From the NCBI RefSeq assembly GCF_018991925.1, contig NW_024732238.1, positions 8,202,642 through 8,266,641 of the forward strand: a stretch of DNA of 64,000 nt. The letters are read 5' to 3'. Shown piece by piece: positions 37,938 through 59,666 of this stretch; the first letter of the stretch is position 1; each line of letters opens with the position of its first letter. This DNA comes from Homarus americanus. Taxonomy: Eukaryota; Arthropoda; Malacostraca; Decapoda; Nephropidae. The notes below the pieces were generated by a model, which saw only the letters and a program-made list of their open reading frames with translations, did no database searches and had not been told where the DNA came from. A program made the translations under genes and the position numbers.

Positions 37938-38031
<94 letters not shown>
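37914..38031. repeat. (TA)n microsatellite abutting a TIR
   Basis: The TA run ends directly at the CAGTATTAC start of the family D element. Confidence 0.95.
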
Positions 38032-38034
<3 letters not shown>

Positions 38035-39244
38035 TATTACTAACGCGGTTTCACTTAACGCGTTTTATCATATACGCGGTGCCTCGCCAGAGCTGAACTT
38101 TCACTTAACACGGATTTTTTCCACATATACGCGGTGAGTGTCTGGCTCGAGACGCTATTTTTAGATTTGCCCCACCCCCCACCCTGCCTGACTGCCTGTT
38201 TTAGCTCATAAAAATCATACAAATTGCCCGGTCAGAATATAATTTATTGCTGGAATTCTTATAATTTGGTGATCATTTTGAATATAAACATCATATATTT
38301 TGCATTAGACATACAAATTTTAGATAAAAAATTTTCTCAGAGTAACTATGTTATCTTTTGTGCAAAATATATGACATTTATATTCAAAATATTTCTGGTC
38401 TTACAAGGAATCCAGCAATGTCAATTATATTATCCTAACTTTAATCTGAGGTATTATTTAATACAAAATGTTAAAATTTATTTTTTTCACCCACTCTTCT
38501 CTTGAAGGGAGGATTGGTGGGGGGGAGGGTTGGGACTGACCGCGCGGTTGGAAGAGGTGGGGGGAGGCAAGGTGGGGTACTTTGATTGACAGATAGTGTC
38601 CTGAAGAATATTTTTTTTTTATTAACTGAAGATATTTGTTTTAGCTCATAAAATTCATACAAATTACCCGGCCAGAATATAATTTACATTGCTGAAATTC
38701 TTATAATTTGGTGATCATTTTGAATATAAACATCATATATTTTGCATTAGACATACAAATTTTAGATAAAATGTTTTCTCTAGTAAATATGTTATCTTTT
38801 GTGCAAAATATATGACATTTATATTCAAAATATTCCTGGTCTTACAAGGAATCCAGCAATGTCAAATGTATTATCCTAACTTTAGTTTGAGGTATTATTT
38901 ATTAAAATTTAGTGGTTTTCCCCCAAAAATTTCTCAGAGAGGGAAGAGCCGGCAGTGTAGTGTGAGAAGAGGGGGAGGGAGTTGAGTCCATTATTTGAAT
39001 GGACATTAACTTGGCGACTGTATTTCTCTATTTCTCTTAAGTATTAATTGTGTGCATGTACCATCATAAAATTAAGATGTTATTTTTACTACAACATAGT
39101 TATGTGTCTTCAAAAAGTGGAGTTTGGGGGTCGGGCCGGTTTCTATTGGAATTAATCCCATATGTTCTGTTGTTCACTTAACGCGGATTTCACTTAACAC
39201 GGGACCCTCTGGGTTCTATTGACCGCGTTAAGTGGGGTACAACT
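38032..39244. mobile_element. Family D non-autonomous element with two hairpin units
   Basis: Left end CAGTATTACTAACGCGGTTT, right end (reversed) AGTTGTACCCCACTTAACGC. The layout equals the 8599-10210 copy, with hairpin units at about 38230-38460 and 38670-38905. The last base of the right TIR is replaced where a (CATA)n array begins. Confidence 0.75.
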
Positions 39245-39435
<191 letters not shown>

Positions 39436-39786
39436 CAGTGGGGTATGCTATAACGAATCTAATTGGTTCTAGAACCTTGTTCGTTATAGCATTCGTTCGT
39501 TATAGGATTCGTTCGTTCCAGGCCCCCAAATACAACCACTTAACACTGAAAAATATAATATAAAATTGTAAAAATTGTAAAAAAGTGCATACATATGCAT
39601 CTAAACCCCTGAAATAAAGAATATCATTAATACTTGTAATAAAAATCAATAAATTAGGGAAAAAAAAATTTAAATAATGTTCGTTGTAGGATTTTCGTTC
39701 GTTATAGCATTCTCAATTTTATAGGTAAAACCGTTTGTTATAGGAATATTCGTAGTAGGAGCCGTTCGTTATAGCATACCCCACTG
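39436..39786. mobile_element. Family I MITE, 351 bp
   Basis: TIRs CAGTGGGGTATGCTATAACG at both ends with TA flanks. The subterminal TTCGTTATAGCATTCGTTCG is repeated on both sides. No coding potential. Confidence 0.85.
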
Positions 39787-39802
39787 TATATATATATATA
39801 TA

Positions 39803-40979
39803 CAGTCAACCCTCACTTTACGCGGTCCCACATTCCGCGTTTCCACGTTTACGCGGTGCCCTGCCAGAACCCAGGATGCTCACATTCCGCGGTGGGTGTA
39901 CCCCTTTACACGGGTGAAGTATAATTTTTTTAATTTAGCTCATAAAATTCATACAAATTACCCGGCCAGAATATAATTTACATTGCTGGAATTCTTACAA
40001 TTTGATGATCATTTTGAATATAAACATCATATATTTTGCATTAGACATAAAATTTTTAGATAAAATGTTCACTCTGAGTAAGTATGTTATCTTTTGTGCA
40101 AAATATATGACGTTTATATTCAAAATATTCCTGGTCTTACAAGGAATCCAGCAATGTCAATTATATTATCCTAACTTTAATCTGAGGTATTATTTAATAC
40201 AAAATGTTAAAATTTATTTTTTTCACCCACTCTTTCTCTTGAAGGGACGATTGGTGGGGGGTGGGGGGGAGGGTTGGGACTGACCGCGCGGTTGGAAGAG
40301 GGGAGGGGAGGCAAGGTGGGGTACTTTGATTGACAGATAGTGTCGTGAAGAATTTTTTTTTTTTATTAACTGAAGATATTTGTTTTAGCTCATTAAATTC
40401 ATACAAATTACCCGGCCAGAATATAATTTACATTGCTGGAATTCTTACAGTTTGGTGATCATTTTGAATATAAACATCATATATTTTGCATTAGACATAC
40501 AAATTTTAAATAAAATGTTTAATCTGAGTAAATATGTTATATTTTGTGAAAAATATATGACATTTATATTCAAAATATTCCTGGTCTTACAAGGAATCCA
40601 GCAATGTCAATTATATTATCCTAACTTTAGTTTGAGGTATTATTTATTACTATACCTGGTTCTCCCCAAAAAATTTCTCAGAGGGAAGAGCCAGCAGTGT
40701 AGTGTGAGAAGAGGGGGAAAGAGTCGTGTCCATCATTTGAATGGACATTAATTTGGCGACTGTATTTCTCTTAAGTATTAATTGTGTGCATGTACCATCA
40801 TAAAATTAAGATGTTATTTTTACTACAACATAGTTATGTGTCGTCAAAAAGTGGAGTTTGGGGGTCGGCCTGGTCTCTATTTCAATTAATCCCATATGTT
40901 ATGTTATTCACTTTACGCGTTTCTCGCTTTCCGCGGTACCCTGTGGGTTACATTAACCGCGTAAAGTGAGGGTTAACTG
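39803..40979. mobile_element. Family B-ended element with family D-type body
   Basis: TIRs are CAGTCAACCCTCACTTTACG and (reversed) CAGTTAACCCTCACTTTACG, with TA flanks. Its body has two hairpin units (about 39960-40200 and 40415-40640), the same layout as family D copies that end in different TIRs. Confidence 0.75.
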
Positions 40980-40985
40980 TATATA

Positions 40986-41838
40986 CAGTGACCCCTCGTT
41001 TAACGAACACCTCGGTTAACGTAATTTCGATTAACGAACTGCCTTCCATAAGGATCTTCAATTCGGTTAACGAAAAATAATTCGGTTAACAAAGTTCTTA
41101 CGAACCGACCTCAACATGTTTTCGCTTGCACTGACCGGGCAACCAGCTTTAGTATATGTCCGCCAATACATTAATCGGTTCTAGGGCTTAAATTCCTTAC
41201 TATTTTAGTAAATATCAAGAAGTTTATACTATTCAATAATTTTAAAAGTTTAATATTCAATTTTTTAGTCATTTTAACAATTATTGAACATAATTGAAGG
41301 TAAAGTGACTAGGTTAATGCGCGGCATCCAGCCTCTTAACACAGCAAACAGGAGTTAGTCTCTCTCTGTTTTCACTGGAGGTAACATCTTGCTTAAGACT
41401 CTCTTCAACTAAATGTTTTTTTTCTGTGTTTCCAAGCAAATTATTGGTCATTTTGAAATATATTTTACATATTGACAATATACAATGCATTGCAGTGTTG
41501 ATTTAAAGAAAATAATCTTGAATTACATCAAGAGAGCTAAAATTTTATGGGTGAAATGGCGCCATGGGGTGACTTCTTCCACCCCAATGCCTTCTCTTCT
41601 TCCTTCTCCTCTACCCCCATTCTAAATCCCATCATCATCATCATCATCCAGGAGCCTTCTACATACACACCTCAAAGTAAGTGAACTTTTCTACCATTTT
41701 TGTTGAATTTAGGAAATTTTCGGTGAGCTGGAACCAATTACCCAAAAACCCATTGAAACAATGGTTTCGGTTAACGAACTTTTCGGTTAACGAACGACCT
41801 TCTGGAACGGATTGAGTTCGTTAACGGAGGGGTCACTG
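40986..41838. mobile_element. Family A non-autonomous element, complete
   Basis: TIRs are CAGTGACCCCTCGTTTAACG and (reversed) CAGTGACCCCTCCGTTAACG, with TA on each side. It shares its body with the copies at 43927 and 48821. Confidence 0.85.
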
Positions 41839-41840
41839 TA

Positions 41841-42479
41841 TAGTAAAACCTCGATTAACCGGCCACATATGGGAGGAAGGGGCCGACGGATAATCCAAAA
41901 GGTCGGTTAGGTAATAGTAAATAAAGTCTACGGAAATAAAACATACATTTTCAAAGTGCCTATCCCTAACCTACCTCATTTATGTCCCTCTATTCATTTT
42001 TGTTCATTTACCATTCATATTTCAATAGTATTTGCTTTGAAACATGAACCACTTTAGTAAATAAAAATGAACCAGCACAGAAACCGTGAATAAAAAATGG
42101 AACAGTCAAAGAACATAAGGCATCACGAAAATTGTGACCAAGTCCCAGGTTGCTAATCTGACTTTCTGCCTCATTTACACACAATTGCAGGGTCTCAATT
42201 GTTTCTCTTACTATTGACAACACAACACACATACAGGTACATTGTTTCTCACTCTTGATTTTTTTTTTCATTTTTGCATTTCTTTATGGTCCTTTATTAC
42301 TATTATTATTATCATTATTAATATTATTACATTATCACCCCCCAGGCCCCGATGTGGGTCAGTGACCTGTGCCCGGGTGGGCTAATCCCCGTAAAAAAAA
42401 AGAAAAAAATTAGGGGTCCGGGATTGACGGTTAATCCGAAAGTCGGTTAATCGAGGGTCGGTTAATCGAGGTTTTACTG
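41841..42479. mobile_element. Family G MITE carrying a SINE-like block
   Basis: The ends AGTAAAACCTCGATTAACCG and (reversed) CAGTAAAACCTCGATTAACC are inverted repeats, with TA shared with the preceding element. The interior at 42105-42400 repeats the SINE-like unit (CCCAGGTTGCTAATCTGACT to GGGCTAATCCCCGTAAAAAA). Confidence 0.8.
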
Positions 42480-49390
<6,911 letters not shown>

Positions 49391-50194
49391 AACATGTCTA
49401 CGTTATATTTAAAAAAAAAAATTTCAGTGTTATTTTTTTTTAACCTGATATATTCTCATACATTTATTTAATGAAAAATATTTATGAATTGGAAAAATTT
49501 TAAAGCTTCAAAAAATTAAATTTGTTATTTGTCACAAATTTTCAAATAAATACAGATTCATTTTACACAAAAAGTAACATTCTAGATGGAAATATTTCTT
49601 TTAATTTGCTAAAGAAAAAATCTACATTTGTACCAGCACCTTTGCTTTATATAAATACCATACACACAAATTAATAACACCAAGTTGTTCACCAAGTTAT
49701 TCACAACTAAATCACTTAGCCTGCATCTCACTCAAGGGTCGAGCCAGGGTCAGCTGATTTAGCAAACACCAGCTCGTTTTCACACACCCAGGGAGTGGTA
49801 GTTCACTATTACCACTGGACAGGGAAGCTGGGCACTTAACTCTAGTGTTATCTCAAAGTGTTATTCACAACACTTCCCTGGAGAGAAATCACAATATATT
49901 CTCTCAGAAGGTACCAGTGTATATAACTGCCTCAGCGAGAAAACAGAAAATGCCAAAGAGAGTTTACATCAAATCCTGCCACTTAAGAGTTCCAGAACTT
50001 AATTAAAACAATCTGTAATGTGATACCAAACAGCTATCACATATTATTTACAATGTATTTTATCAAGAAAAGTATAAAGGCTTTTATGTGATGGTAACTC
50101 AGCAGGGACAGTCCTGGGGTACAGGACCCTCCTTTTTATAAGAAAATATAAATACTTTTTCTTTAATGTACGTTGTATTGTATACAGCCATTTT
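49391..50194. other. JNK intron 2; nothing recognised
   Basis: AT-rich sequence with poly(A)/poly(T) runs at the left edge. No feature is supported. Confidence 0.5.
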
Positions 50195-50400
50195 TGTATA
50201 GTAAGAAGTAATTACTACTGACCTCAGAATATTGCCTAATATCAAGTGCACATGGCCTCTAAATGCTCTTGATATTGGTCAGATTTAAAAAAAAATTCCC
50301 CAAAACCCCCATCTGGGTGGGCTCGCTGTGCTCGCTATGTTTCCCCACCCACAAATTCTTGGATCCCCCTTTTGATATTCCTGGATCCACCCCTGCTCAG
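50195..50400. repeat. Unclassified dispersed repeat, copy 2 (inverted relative to 15.9 kb)
   Basis: Reverse complement of the block at 15890-16115: AGTAATTACTACTGACCTCA, CAAGTGCACATGGCCT and GATATTCCTGGATCCACCCC. Confidence 0.7.
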
Positions 50401-51069
50401 AGCACAAGGAGGCTATACATCTGAACCATGAAGGGTGTGTGGCTGCCTCCCCAACCCTGAGTGTTAAGTGACGACTACTGCCATGAGAAGAGATTGCCAT
50501 ATACAGTACAGTAGTGTTTAATATGAATGGTGAAATTAAGCATGCAGTACTGATTTAAACAAGTTGAACTACTTGAGAGTCCAAATCCAGCAAACACTGC
50601 CATGCCACTGGGCTAGAAGTCTCCCACAGTAGCTGTAATAACCTGCAGGTACAGGTACTTAAAACTACAGTATACCATTGTTGATAAAATGGTGTACAGT
50701 ACTGTACAAAATATAGAACATGGACACTGTGTTTGAATCTGTCGGTGGTAAATCCATGGTTGTGGAAGGATTGGTGTATAGTGTGGTAATATAAATCCTT
50801 TTTATATTTAGAATTCAAATAAATATTTTCCTAATGATGAACATAAGTTGCTTAGTAAGTACAGTACATGACGAGAAAAACTTGGCATTTTTTTTAGATC
50901 TTTAAGACAAGAGTAATGTGAAAGAGAGAGAGAGATGTAATTGTTCATTCTCTGTTGGTAAATTCATCACTCAGTAGTGACCTAAATATAAGAGTTCCTG
51001 GACCTCACAAATTTTTCGATAAAATAAAGTTTAAACATGAATACTGTCCTAAATAAATTACACTGAAAG
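50401..51069. other. JNK intron 2; nothing recognised
   Basis: No gene or repeat is supported. A short GAGAGA run lies near 50925. Confidence 0.5.
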
Positions 51070-51453
51070 TGGTAGCCCTAAATTTCTGGACACCAACATT
51101 TACACCAGCCCTTAACTTCTGGACACATACCGGTACATCACCAACATTTGCACCAGCCCTTAACTTCTGGACACATACATCACCAACATTTATACCAGCC
51201 CTTAACTTCTGGACACCTACTAAACATCACCAACATTTACACCAGCCCTTAACTTCTGGATACATACATCACCCACATTTACACCAGCCCTTAACTTCTG
51301 GACACATACATCACCCACATTTACACCAGCCCTTAACTTCTGGACACATACATCACCAACATTTACACCAGCCCTTAACTTCTGGACACATACATCACCC
51401 ACATTTGCACCAGCCCTTAACTTCTGGACACATACATCACCAACATTTACATA
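51070..51453. repeat. 42-bp minisatellite, about nine copies
   Basis: The core ACACCAGCCCTTAACTTCTG followed by GACACATACATCACCAACAT recurs head to tail with occasional insertions. The unit length is a multiple of three, so long frames cross it on both strands. These repeat one short peptide and are not genes. It lies within JNK intron 2, about 0.7 kb from exon 2. Confidence 0.92.
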
Positions 51454-52322
<869 letters not shown>

Positions 52323-52649
52323 TCACTCACCCACATGACAAATAATAATCAACTTAACTTGGCTGGGAATAATGAAAACATGCTATGAATGTGAAGCTTT
52401 CACTGATATGTACTTAAAACATGACATACACAAGTGTGACATTGTATGACATTGTATGGGAAATATATTTTTACTCAGAAACCAACAATTATATTGCAGG
52501 ATCTTGGCAAGTTTTATTTGTTTAAATCTTATAAATGTACAATTTTTGGCATTATACTCAGTCTGCTGCAGATGATGAATGTAAATCTTAATGCAACATT
52601 CTTTTTATTTTATTAATTGATTTACTTTTAAACTCACTTTTTTTAATTA

Positions 52650-53976
<1,327 letters not shown>

Positions 53977-54265
53977 TGTAGGTTATGTATCTATGCTACT
54001 GTGCCGAGTAGTAACCTTGTAAATAAGCTACTGTGCCGAGTACCATTTATATATGTAATTACGTGGCAACACTGCACGTGTTATGTGGCAACATTGCCCT
54101 GAGGCTGCCATATGGCAAGGCAGTCTCAGTCTGACTCTGTGGGCCGTGCATGGCACACGCTAGTCACCACTTGTATTTCTCCTATCCGTTAATAAATGGA
54201 CTTCAGTGTTGCCCGGTGTTTCCCTACCCATCACTGCATTCTTCAGGGAACACTTGGAACCTTCA
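53977..54265 (+). repeat. 5' LTR
   Basis: Begins TGTAGGTTATGTATC and ends TTCA. It contains the direct repeat GCTACTGTGCCGAGTA (53995-54010 and 54027-54042), a TATA-like TTATATAT at 54048 and an AATAAA signal at 54191. It differs from the 3' LTR by many substitutions and small indels, so the insertion is not recent. Confidence 0.9.
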
Positions 54266-54283
54266 TGGCGCAGTGAGTAGGAT
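54266..54283 (+). other. Candidate primer-binding site
   Basis: TGGCGCAGTGAGTAGGAT follows the 5' LTR directly. The leading TGG fits the complement of a tRNA CCA end, but I cannot name the tRNA. Confidence 0.5.
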
Positions 54284-54729
54284 CAGTGGACTTACAAGTG
54301 TGTAAACAATGGACAGTTAGCCGGCGATGTGCGACTGCCGGCGAGATGTGCGCGTCAACTCCTCGTGTGTTGTGTTGTGTTTCGCCACGACGTGCAGTGT
54401 TGCGCCGTCACAGTGCGTTCTAGTGACGGTGGCAGTGTTAGTGTCAGTGTATTAGTGTGTCTAGAGCTGAGAGTTGAGCATTGGCCTCTTTTTTGTGGTA
54501 CCCACGGAGCACGCAGGCGTACACCCTTCTCGTGTGACATCCGGGGAGACACCGACGGTCTTGCCTCCGTGAGCCACCCACGCTCTGCTCTCTGAGACAC
54601 ACACACACACGCACGCACAGAACAGTGGACTCTATGCATTATTTCTGTGCTGTTTATGTCATATATATGTGGTTCGAGCTGATGAGGCGCCACTTTATAT
54701 ACTAAATAGCGCAGTTCAAGCATACTAAG

Positions 54730-56010
54730 ATGGGCGGTAAGAAGGGACAACGTCAAGATGGGAGACATGACTCCCCACCACCTTCTCCTCTACCGGGCAC
54801 AGATGGAGCTTCTGCGCCCACCGCCCCTCATCCTTCACCTACAGCGACGGACATTGCCACAATTCTGAGGTGGATGGATCACAGGGACCAGAGACGCAGA
54901 GAGATGGAACTTCAGAGGGAGGAGACACGAAGAGAGGAGGAAAAGTCGCGTTTTGATGCACTATTGGCGACCCTGGCGCTAACCCACCCTCCCTCACTCG
55001 CAGGTTTCGCGCACCAAGGCGCCAATATCCTCCCTCCCCTACCACACCAGCGTCCTCCAGGCACTCTTGCTACTCCAACAGCTCCCAAGGCATCTGTTCA
55101 ACCCCCACCCGCCCTCTCACCAGACATCACATTTCAGCTTTTTCATGAGTGGAGGCGGCGGTGGACAGATTACTCCACGATGGTGGACTTTGACAGCATG
55201 CCTCCAAACAAACAGCTCATCCAACTGCGGATGTGTTTGTCGCTGGAGACCCAGAGAGTTTTGGAGCACACGTTGTAAGTGCCTCCCGATTCTACATCTT
55301 CAGTGACAGATTTGCTCGACCTTTTACAGGAGCACGTTAAAGGTCGGAATAACGAGGCCTTGCGTCGCCGCGCCTTCACCAGCTGCAAGCAGGCAGAGAA
55401 TGAATCCTTTGACGACTTTTTTGTAGGTTTGAAGAGTTTGTCAGAGGAGATCGACGTCTGCAAGGCGCACAGCCGGGAATGTGAGGAAGCCTGGATCAAG
55501 CACGGGATCTTGACAGGTGTCAGGCAAGAAGAGTTGGTGCAGCGACTCATTCCCCTGGACGCTTCCTCCACACTCCAGGTGGTAGTGACTGAATGTCGGT
55601 CATACGAGGCCACCAAGTCCGCCACCTCTGCCTTACGGGCCCCACCTGCTGTGAGAGCTATCTCACAATACAAGAAGGGTAAGAAGGCGGCCAACAACGT
55701 GAAGGCTGCCGCACGTTCTTCCACGCCCCCACCTAGTGCTTCCTGTGGCAACTGTGGAAAGCAGCATGGCCCCAAGACATGCCTGGCCGCCGACGCACTG
55801 TGTCGTGGATGTGACCGTAAGGGCCACTGGTCTAACACAGACAGGTGCCCTGCACGAGGCCACAAGTGTCAGGCCTGCGGTCGCTATGGACACTACGACA
55901 AGTGCTGCCGCCAACCCAAGCCCAAAAGCCCGAGACGAGGAGGAAAGCAGCGCACTTCCCTCGGGGTGGTTCGCACGCAGCCCCCTTCAGATGGCCCACG
56001 CAGCCCCTAG
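54730..56010 (+). pseudogene. gag: Gypsy gag, interrupted by one in-frame stop
   Basis: A 426-codon frame including one TAA at 55276-55278 (codon 183). The Pro-rich and charged N-terminus (GGKKGQRQ, RREMELQREETRREEEKSRF) is followed by a capsid-like region (FHEWRRRWTDYSTM, ENESFDDFFVGLKSL). Three cysteine clusters follow at 55740-55915: CGNCGKQHGPKTC (CX2CX3HX4C), CRGCDRKGHWSNTDRC (CX2CX4HX6C) and CQACGRYGHYDKCC (CX2CX4HX4C, canonical). The last is a typical nucleocapsid zinc knuckle that binds the element's RNA. Gag ends at TAG 56008-56010. Confidence 0.88.
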
Positions 56011-56020
56011 CAGCAGCTGA

Positions 56021-59000
56021 GTCACATCAGAAGGGTGGACTCGACCACACCGCCCCAGGGCTACCCCTTCCCCTACCATCCGCGTTGCCGTCACACACGG
56101 TGATGTGTCGGGTCACATCGAGATGATACCGGACACCGGCGCTGATACTACGGTGATAGGCCTGAAGCACCTCCAGAAACTGGGCCTCACCAAACGCGGC
56201 CTGGGACCACCGCCGCAGCTGCAGTACTACAATGCGGACGGTTCCCAGATGCCGGACGCTGTGGGCTCCTTTCAAGCCGAGATCACCTACGGCGACAGGT
56301 CGTGTCATGGATGGATCGACGTGCAGCCTACTCTCGCTACACCCTTGTTGTCGTGGGAGCACTGCAAGGAGTTAGGCGTGGTGCCCAGAGACTTTCCCGA
56401 GCAGATCCCAGCTGCTCGGTACACCGCCAGCAGGGTGCATGAATCAACGAGCGATGTGCCTGGCGCTGCCGCACAGAGCTGCCCAGAACTCGCGTCCACT
56501 CCCGCCCCGCCTCCACCCAAGTCACAGCTGCTTCCTCTTCACAGCGAGACGTCTCCTTCAGCCGCAAGGGCCTACTTCCTGAAGGAGTACTCGGATGTGC
56601 TGGTGACGAAGGAGGCCCTACGGACCGCGCCACTGAAGGCTATGGCGGGTCCGCCTATGAGGATACACTGTGGGAAGATGCACAGCCGTTTGCCATACAC
56701 ACTCCCCGGTTGATTCTTCTCGCCTTCAGGGATTCAGTCAAGAAGGAACTGGATTGCATGGTGGCCCAGGGTGTCATCGTACCCGTTGGTGATGACCCGT
56801 CCCCTTGGTGCCACCCTCTAGTCGCTGTGGCTAAGACTAACGGTGGGGTGCGGATTACTACCGACTTGTCTAAGCTTAACAGCCAGGTGTCCCGTCCCGC
56901 CCACCCTTCACCCACACCTTTTGCAGCTATACGGAGTGTGGATCCGAAGGTACGGCACTTCTCGACAATGGACGCCCTCTGTGGTTACTGGCAGATCCCA
57001 CTGAAGAAGGAGGATCAGCCACTGACCACTTTCATCACGCCTTACGGATGCTTCCGCAACTGCCGTGGCCCTATCGGATTCGCTGCTACGGGGGATGCCT
57101 TCTGTCTCCGTGGTGACATGGCACTTCAAGGCGTGACCAACTGCGTGAAGGTAGTGGATGACGTCCTCCTCTACGATGAGGACTACCTGACGCATCTTCG
57201 CCGCATCGACGAGGTACTGACCAGGTGTAGGACGCACGGCATCACTCTGAATGCCGAGAAGTTTGTCTTGGCCGCACCTGCAGTGTCTTTCTGCGGCTAC
57301 CGACTCTCAAGGGATGGCATTGCTGCGGACCCGGAGAAAGTTCGCGCCATAGCGAACTTTGCAAAGCCTGCCAACCTTACGGATCTCAGGTCTTTCATGG
57401 GCCTGGTGAACCAGCTTGCAGAATTTTCTCCTGACGTCTCCACCGCTGCCGGGCCTCTCCGCCCCCTGATGAGCCCCAAGAGGACTTTCACGTGGACCCC
57501 TGACCACGACCTCGCCTTTCATAAGGTGAAGGAGGCCCTGTCAAGTCCACCTATCCTCGCTACTTTCGACCCAGCGCTCCCCACCGTCCTCCAGACAGAC
57601 GCCTCGCGCCTGTACGGGGTTGGTTACGCCCTTCTCCAGGATCACGGTGGAGGAAAGTACCGGCTCGTACAGTGTGGCTCTCGCTTCTTCACCGATGCTG
57701 AGTCTCGCTACGCTACCATCGAGCTGGAGCTGCTGGCAGTGGTATGTGCCTTATCGAAGTGCAAATTTTACTTGATTGGCCTACAGCACTTCGACCTCAT
57801 CACAGACCACAGGCCCTTAGTCCCCATTCTTAATCACTATTCGCTGGACGCCATCGAGAATTCCCGCCTCCAGCGCCTGAAGGAGAAGATTTTGGCCTTC
57901 GTCTTCACCGCAGCTTGGCGCGCAGGTAAGGAGTTGTGCATACCGGATGCCCTCTCCCGCTCCCCAGTCAGCCGCCCTACACCTGAAGACGAGATGCTCA
58001 GCACCGAGGCCGGTTTCTCCGTCAGCAACATCGTCACCTTGCAGGCTGTACAGTCCCTCGCCAGCACTCAGGCCTCAGTGTCGCCACCCGACAGAGATCT
58101 GGCCCTTGAGGAACTACGGACCGCGGCACGCGACAACCCCTCCTACACTCAGCTCTTGGAGAGTGTGAGGACTGGGTTCCCTCGCGACCGTTTTGACCTC
58201 CACAACGCCCTACGCCCGTATTGGAAGATATGTGAGGACCTCTACGCAGATGGGGACCTCGTCCTGTACGGTGCCCGTGTGGTCGTCCCTGCAGCTCTCT
58301 GTCATCGCGTTCTGGCCCGTTTACACGACAGCCATCGTGGAGCAGAGGCCACCAAGTGCCGCGCAAGGCAGGCTGTGTACTGGCCCGGCATTGACGCGGA
58401 TATCGTCAATACGGTCCGTGCCTGTGAGCCGTGCCAGATCATGCAGCCCAGTCAACAGGAGGAGCCCCTCTTGTGCGACGACGAACCCACCAGGCCCTTC
58501 GAGTCCGTGTCGGCTGATTTCTTCAGCACAGCTGGGAAACATTTCCTAGTTGTCGCCGACAGACTCTCTGGCTGGCCTGTGGTGGTAATCTGTGGCTCAG
58601 ACGCGACGTCCGCGGCCACCATTCGCCACTTCCGGCACCTCTTTCGTGACCTGGGCGTCCCCGTACGTCTGCGGACGGACGGTGGGCCACAGTTCACCAG
58701 CCGGGACTTCACAGGATTCCTGGAGCGTTGGGGAGTCCGCCACATCGTGTCAACACCCCACTACCCACAGTCAAACGGCCATGCTGAGGCTGCGGTCAAG
58801 ACAGTCAAGTACCTCATCCTCAAGGTGGCCCCTTCAGGCAACATAGACTGTGAGGCATTTGACAAAGGACTCCTGGAGTTACGTAATACTCCCACCCACA
58901 CAGGACGCTCCCCTGCCCAGATCCTGTATGGTCACCCTCTCCGCTCTTGAGTTCCTGCACACGCCAAGGCCTCTGCGAAGGAGTGGCAGACCAGAGCCGA

Positions 59001-59400
59001 GAGCTGCGACCGCCGCGCCGCTTCACGTGCCCAGGACGCCAAGGCTCGGTATGACGACCGTGCCCGCCCTCTTCAGCCACTGGAGATTGGTGCCCTTGTC
59101 CGCGTCCAGGACTCGAAGACGACACGTTGGGACAAGGTGGGCATAGTGATGGGCGTCGGCCGGTCGCGGGACTACAAGGTCAGGATGCCGAGCGGCCGTG
59201 TCTGGTGGAGGAACCGCCGCTTCCTCCGGCCAGCCCCACCCCCTGCTGCTGGCCCCCTGACCGAGGACGTGTTCCCTACACCTCACGAGGATCCGTCCCA
59301 CAGTGCACCTCGACGCTCGGAGCGACTTAGGACTAAGAAGTCCACTCAAGACAAAGACTATGAGCGTGAGGGGGGAGGGAGATGTAGGTTATGTATCTAA
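56021..59400 (+). pseudogene. pol: Gypsy pol (protease, RT, RNase H, integrase), two lesions
   Basis: Protease with DTGA at 56132-56143. Reverse transcriptase with a catalytic VVDD (57151-57162) in place of the common YxDD. RNase H with TDAS, IELELLAV and TDHRPL. Integrase with an H-x3-H...C-x2-C zinc region (RLHDSHRG, CEPCQI), then catalytic blocks SADFFS, RTDGGPQF and PQSNGHAE (D, D, E). The C-terminal LVRVQDSKTTRWDKVGIV segment and Pro-rich tail reach a stop inside the 3' LTR at 59400. The protease frame changes to the RT frame at about 56668 (frameshift), and a TGA at 58948-58950 interrupts integrase. The open part alone spans 746 codons. Confidence 0.92.
59367..59382 (+). other. Polypurine tract
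   Basis: GTGAGGGGGGAGGGAGA-type purine run immediately before the 3' LTR, the usual primer for plus-strand DNA synthesis. It also encodes the last Gly/Arg residues of pol. Confidence 0.85.
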
Positions 59401-59666
59401 GCTACTGTGCCGAGTAGCAACCCTGTACATAAGCTACTGTGCCGAGTAGCATTTATATATATAATCACGTGACAACACTGCGTGTTATGTGTAACATGCC
59501 CCGAGGCTGCCATATGGCAAGGCAGCCTCAGTCTGACTGTGTGAGCCGTGCATGGCTGCACGCGAGTCACCACTTGTATTTCTATCATCCATAATAAACG
59601 GACTTCAGTGTTACACAGTGTTTCCCTACCCATCACTGCATTCTTTGGGGACACTAGTAACTTTCA
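59383..59666 (+). repeat. 3' LTR
   Basis: Begins TGTAGGTTATGTATC and ends CTTTCA, aligning with the 5' LTR along its length, with AATAAA at 59593. The pol stop lies 16 bases inside it. Confidence 0.9.

Larger units (their letters stand above)
53977..59666 (+). mobile_element. Ty3/Gypsy LTR retrotransposon, complete but inactivated
   Basis: A 5.7 kb element with two related LTRs, a primer-binding region, gag, pol in the order protease-RT-RNase H-integrase, and a polypurine tract. The integrase-last order identifies Ty3/Gypsy. The element is far more GC-rich than its flanks. It reads away from JNK (plus strand) and lies about 1.2 kb upstream of the JNK start. No convincing target-site duplication was seen (ACTAC on the left, TAAGT on the right). 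Confidence 0.92.

Noticed and set aside
54266..54283. tRNA gene suggested by GCGCAGTGAGTAG
   Set aside because: It resembles a tRNA D-arm, but no clover-leaf or B box follows, and the position fits a retrotransposon primer-binding region.
55170..55865. Antisense frames across the Gypsy gag and pol genes
   Set aside because: They lie opposite clearly recognised gag/pol coding DNA and have no similarity of their own. High GC content lowers stop frequency.
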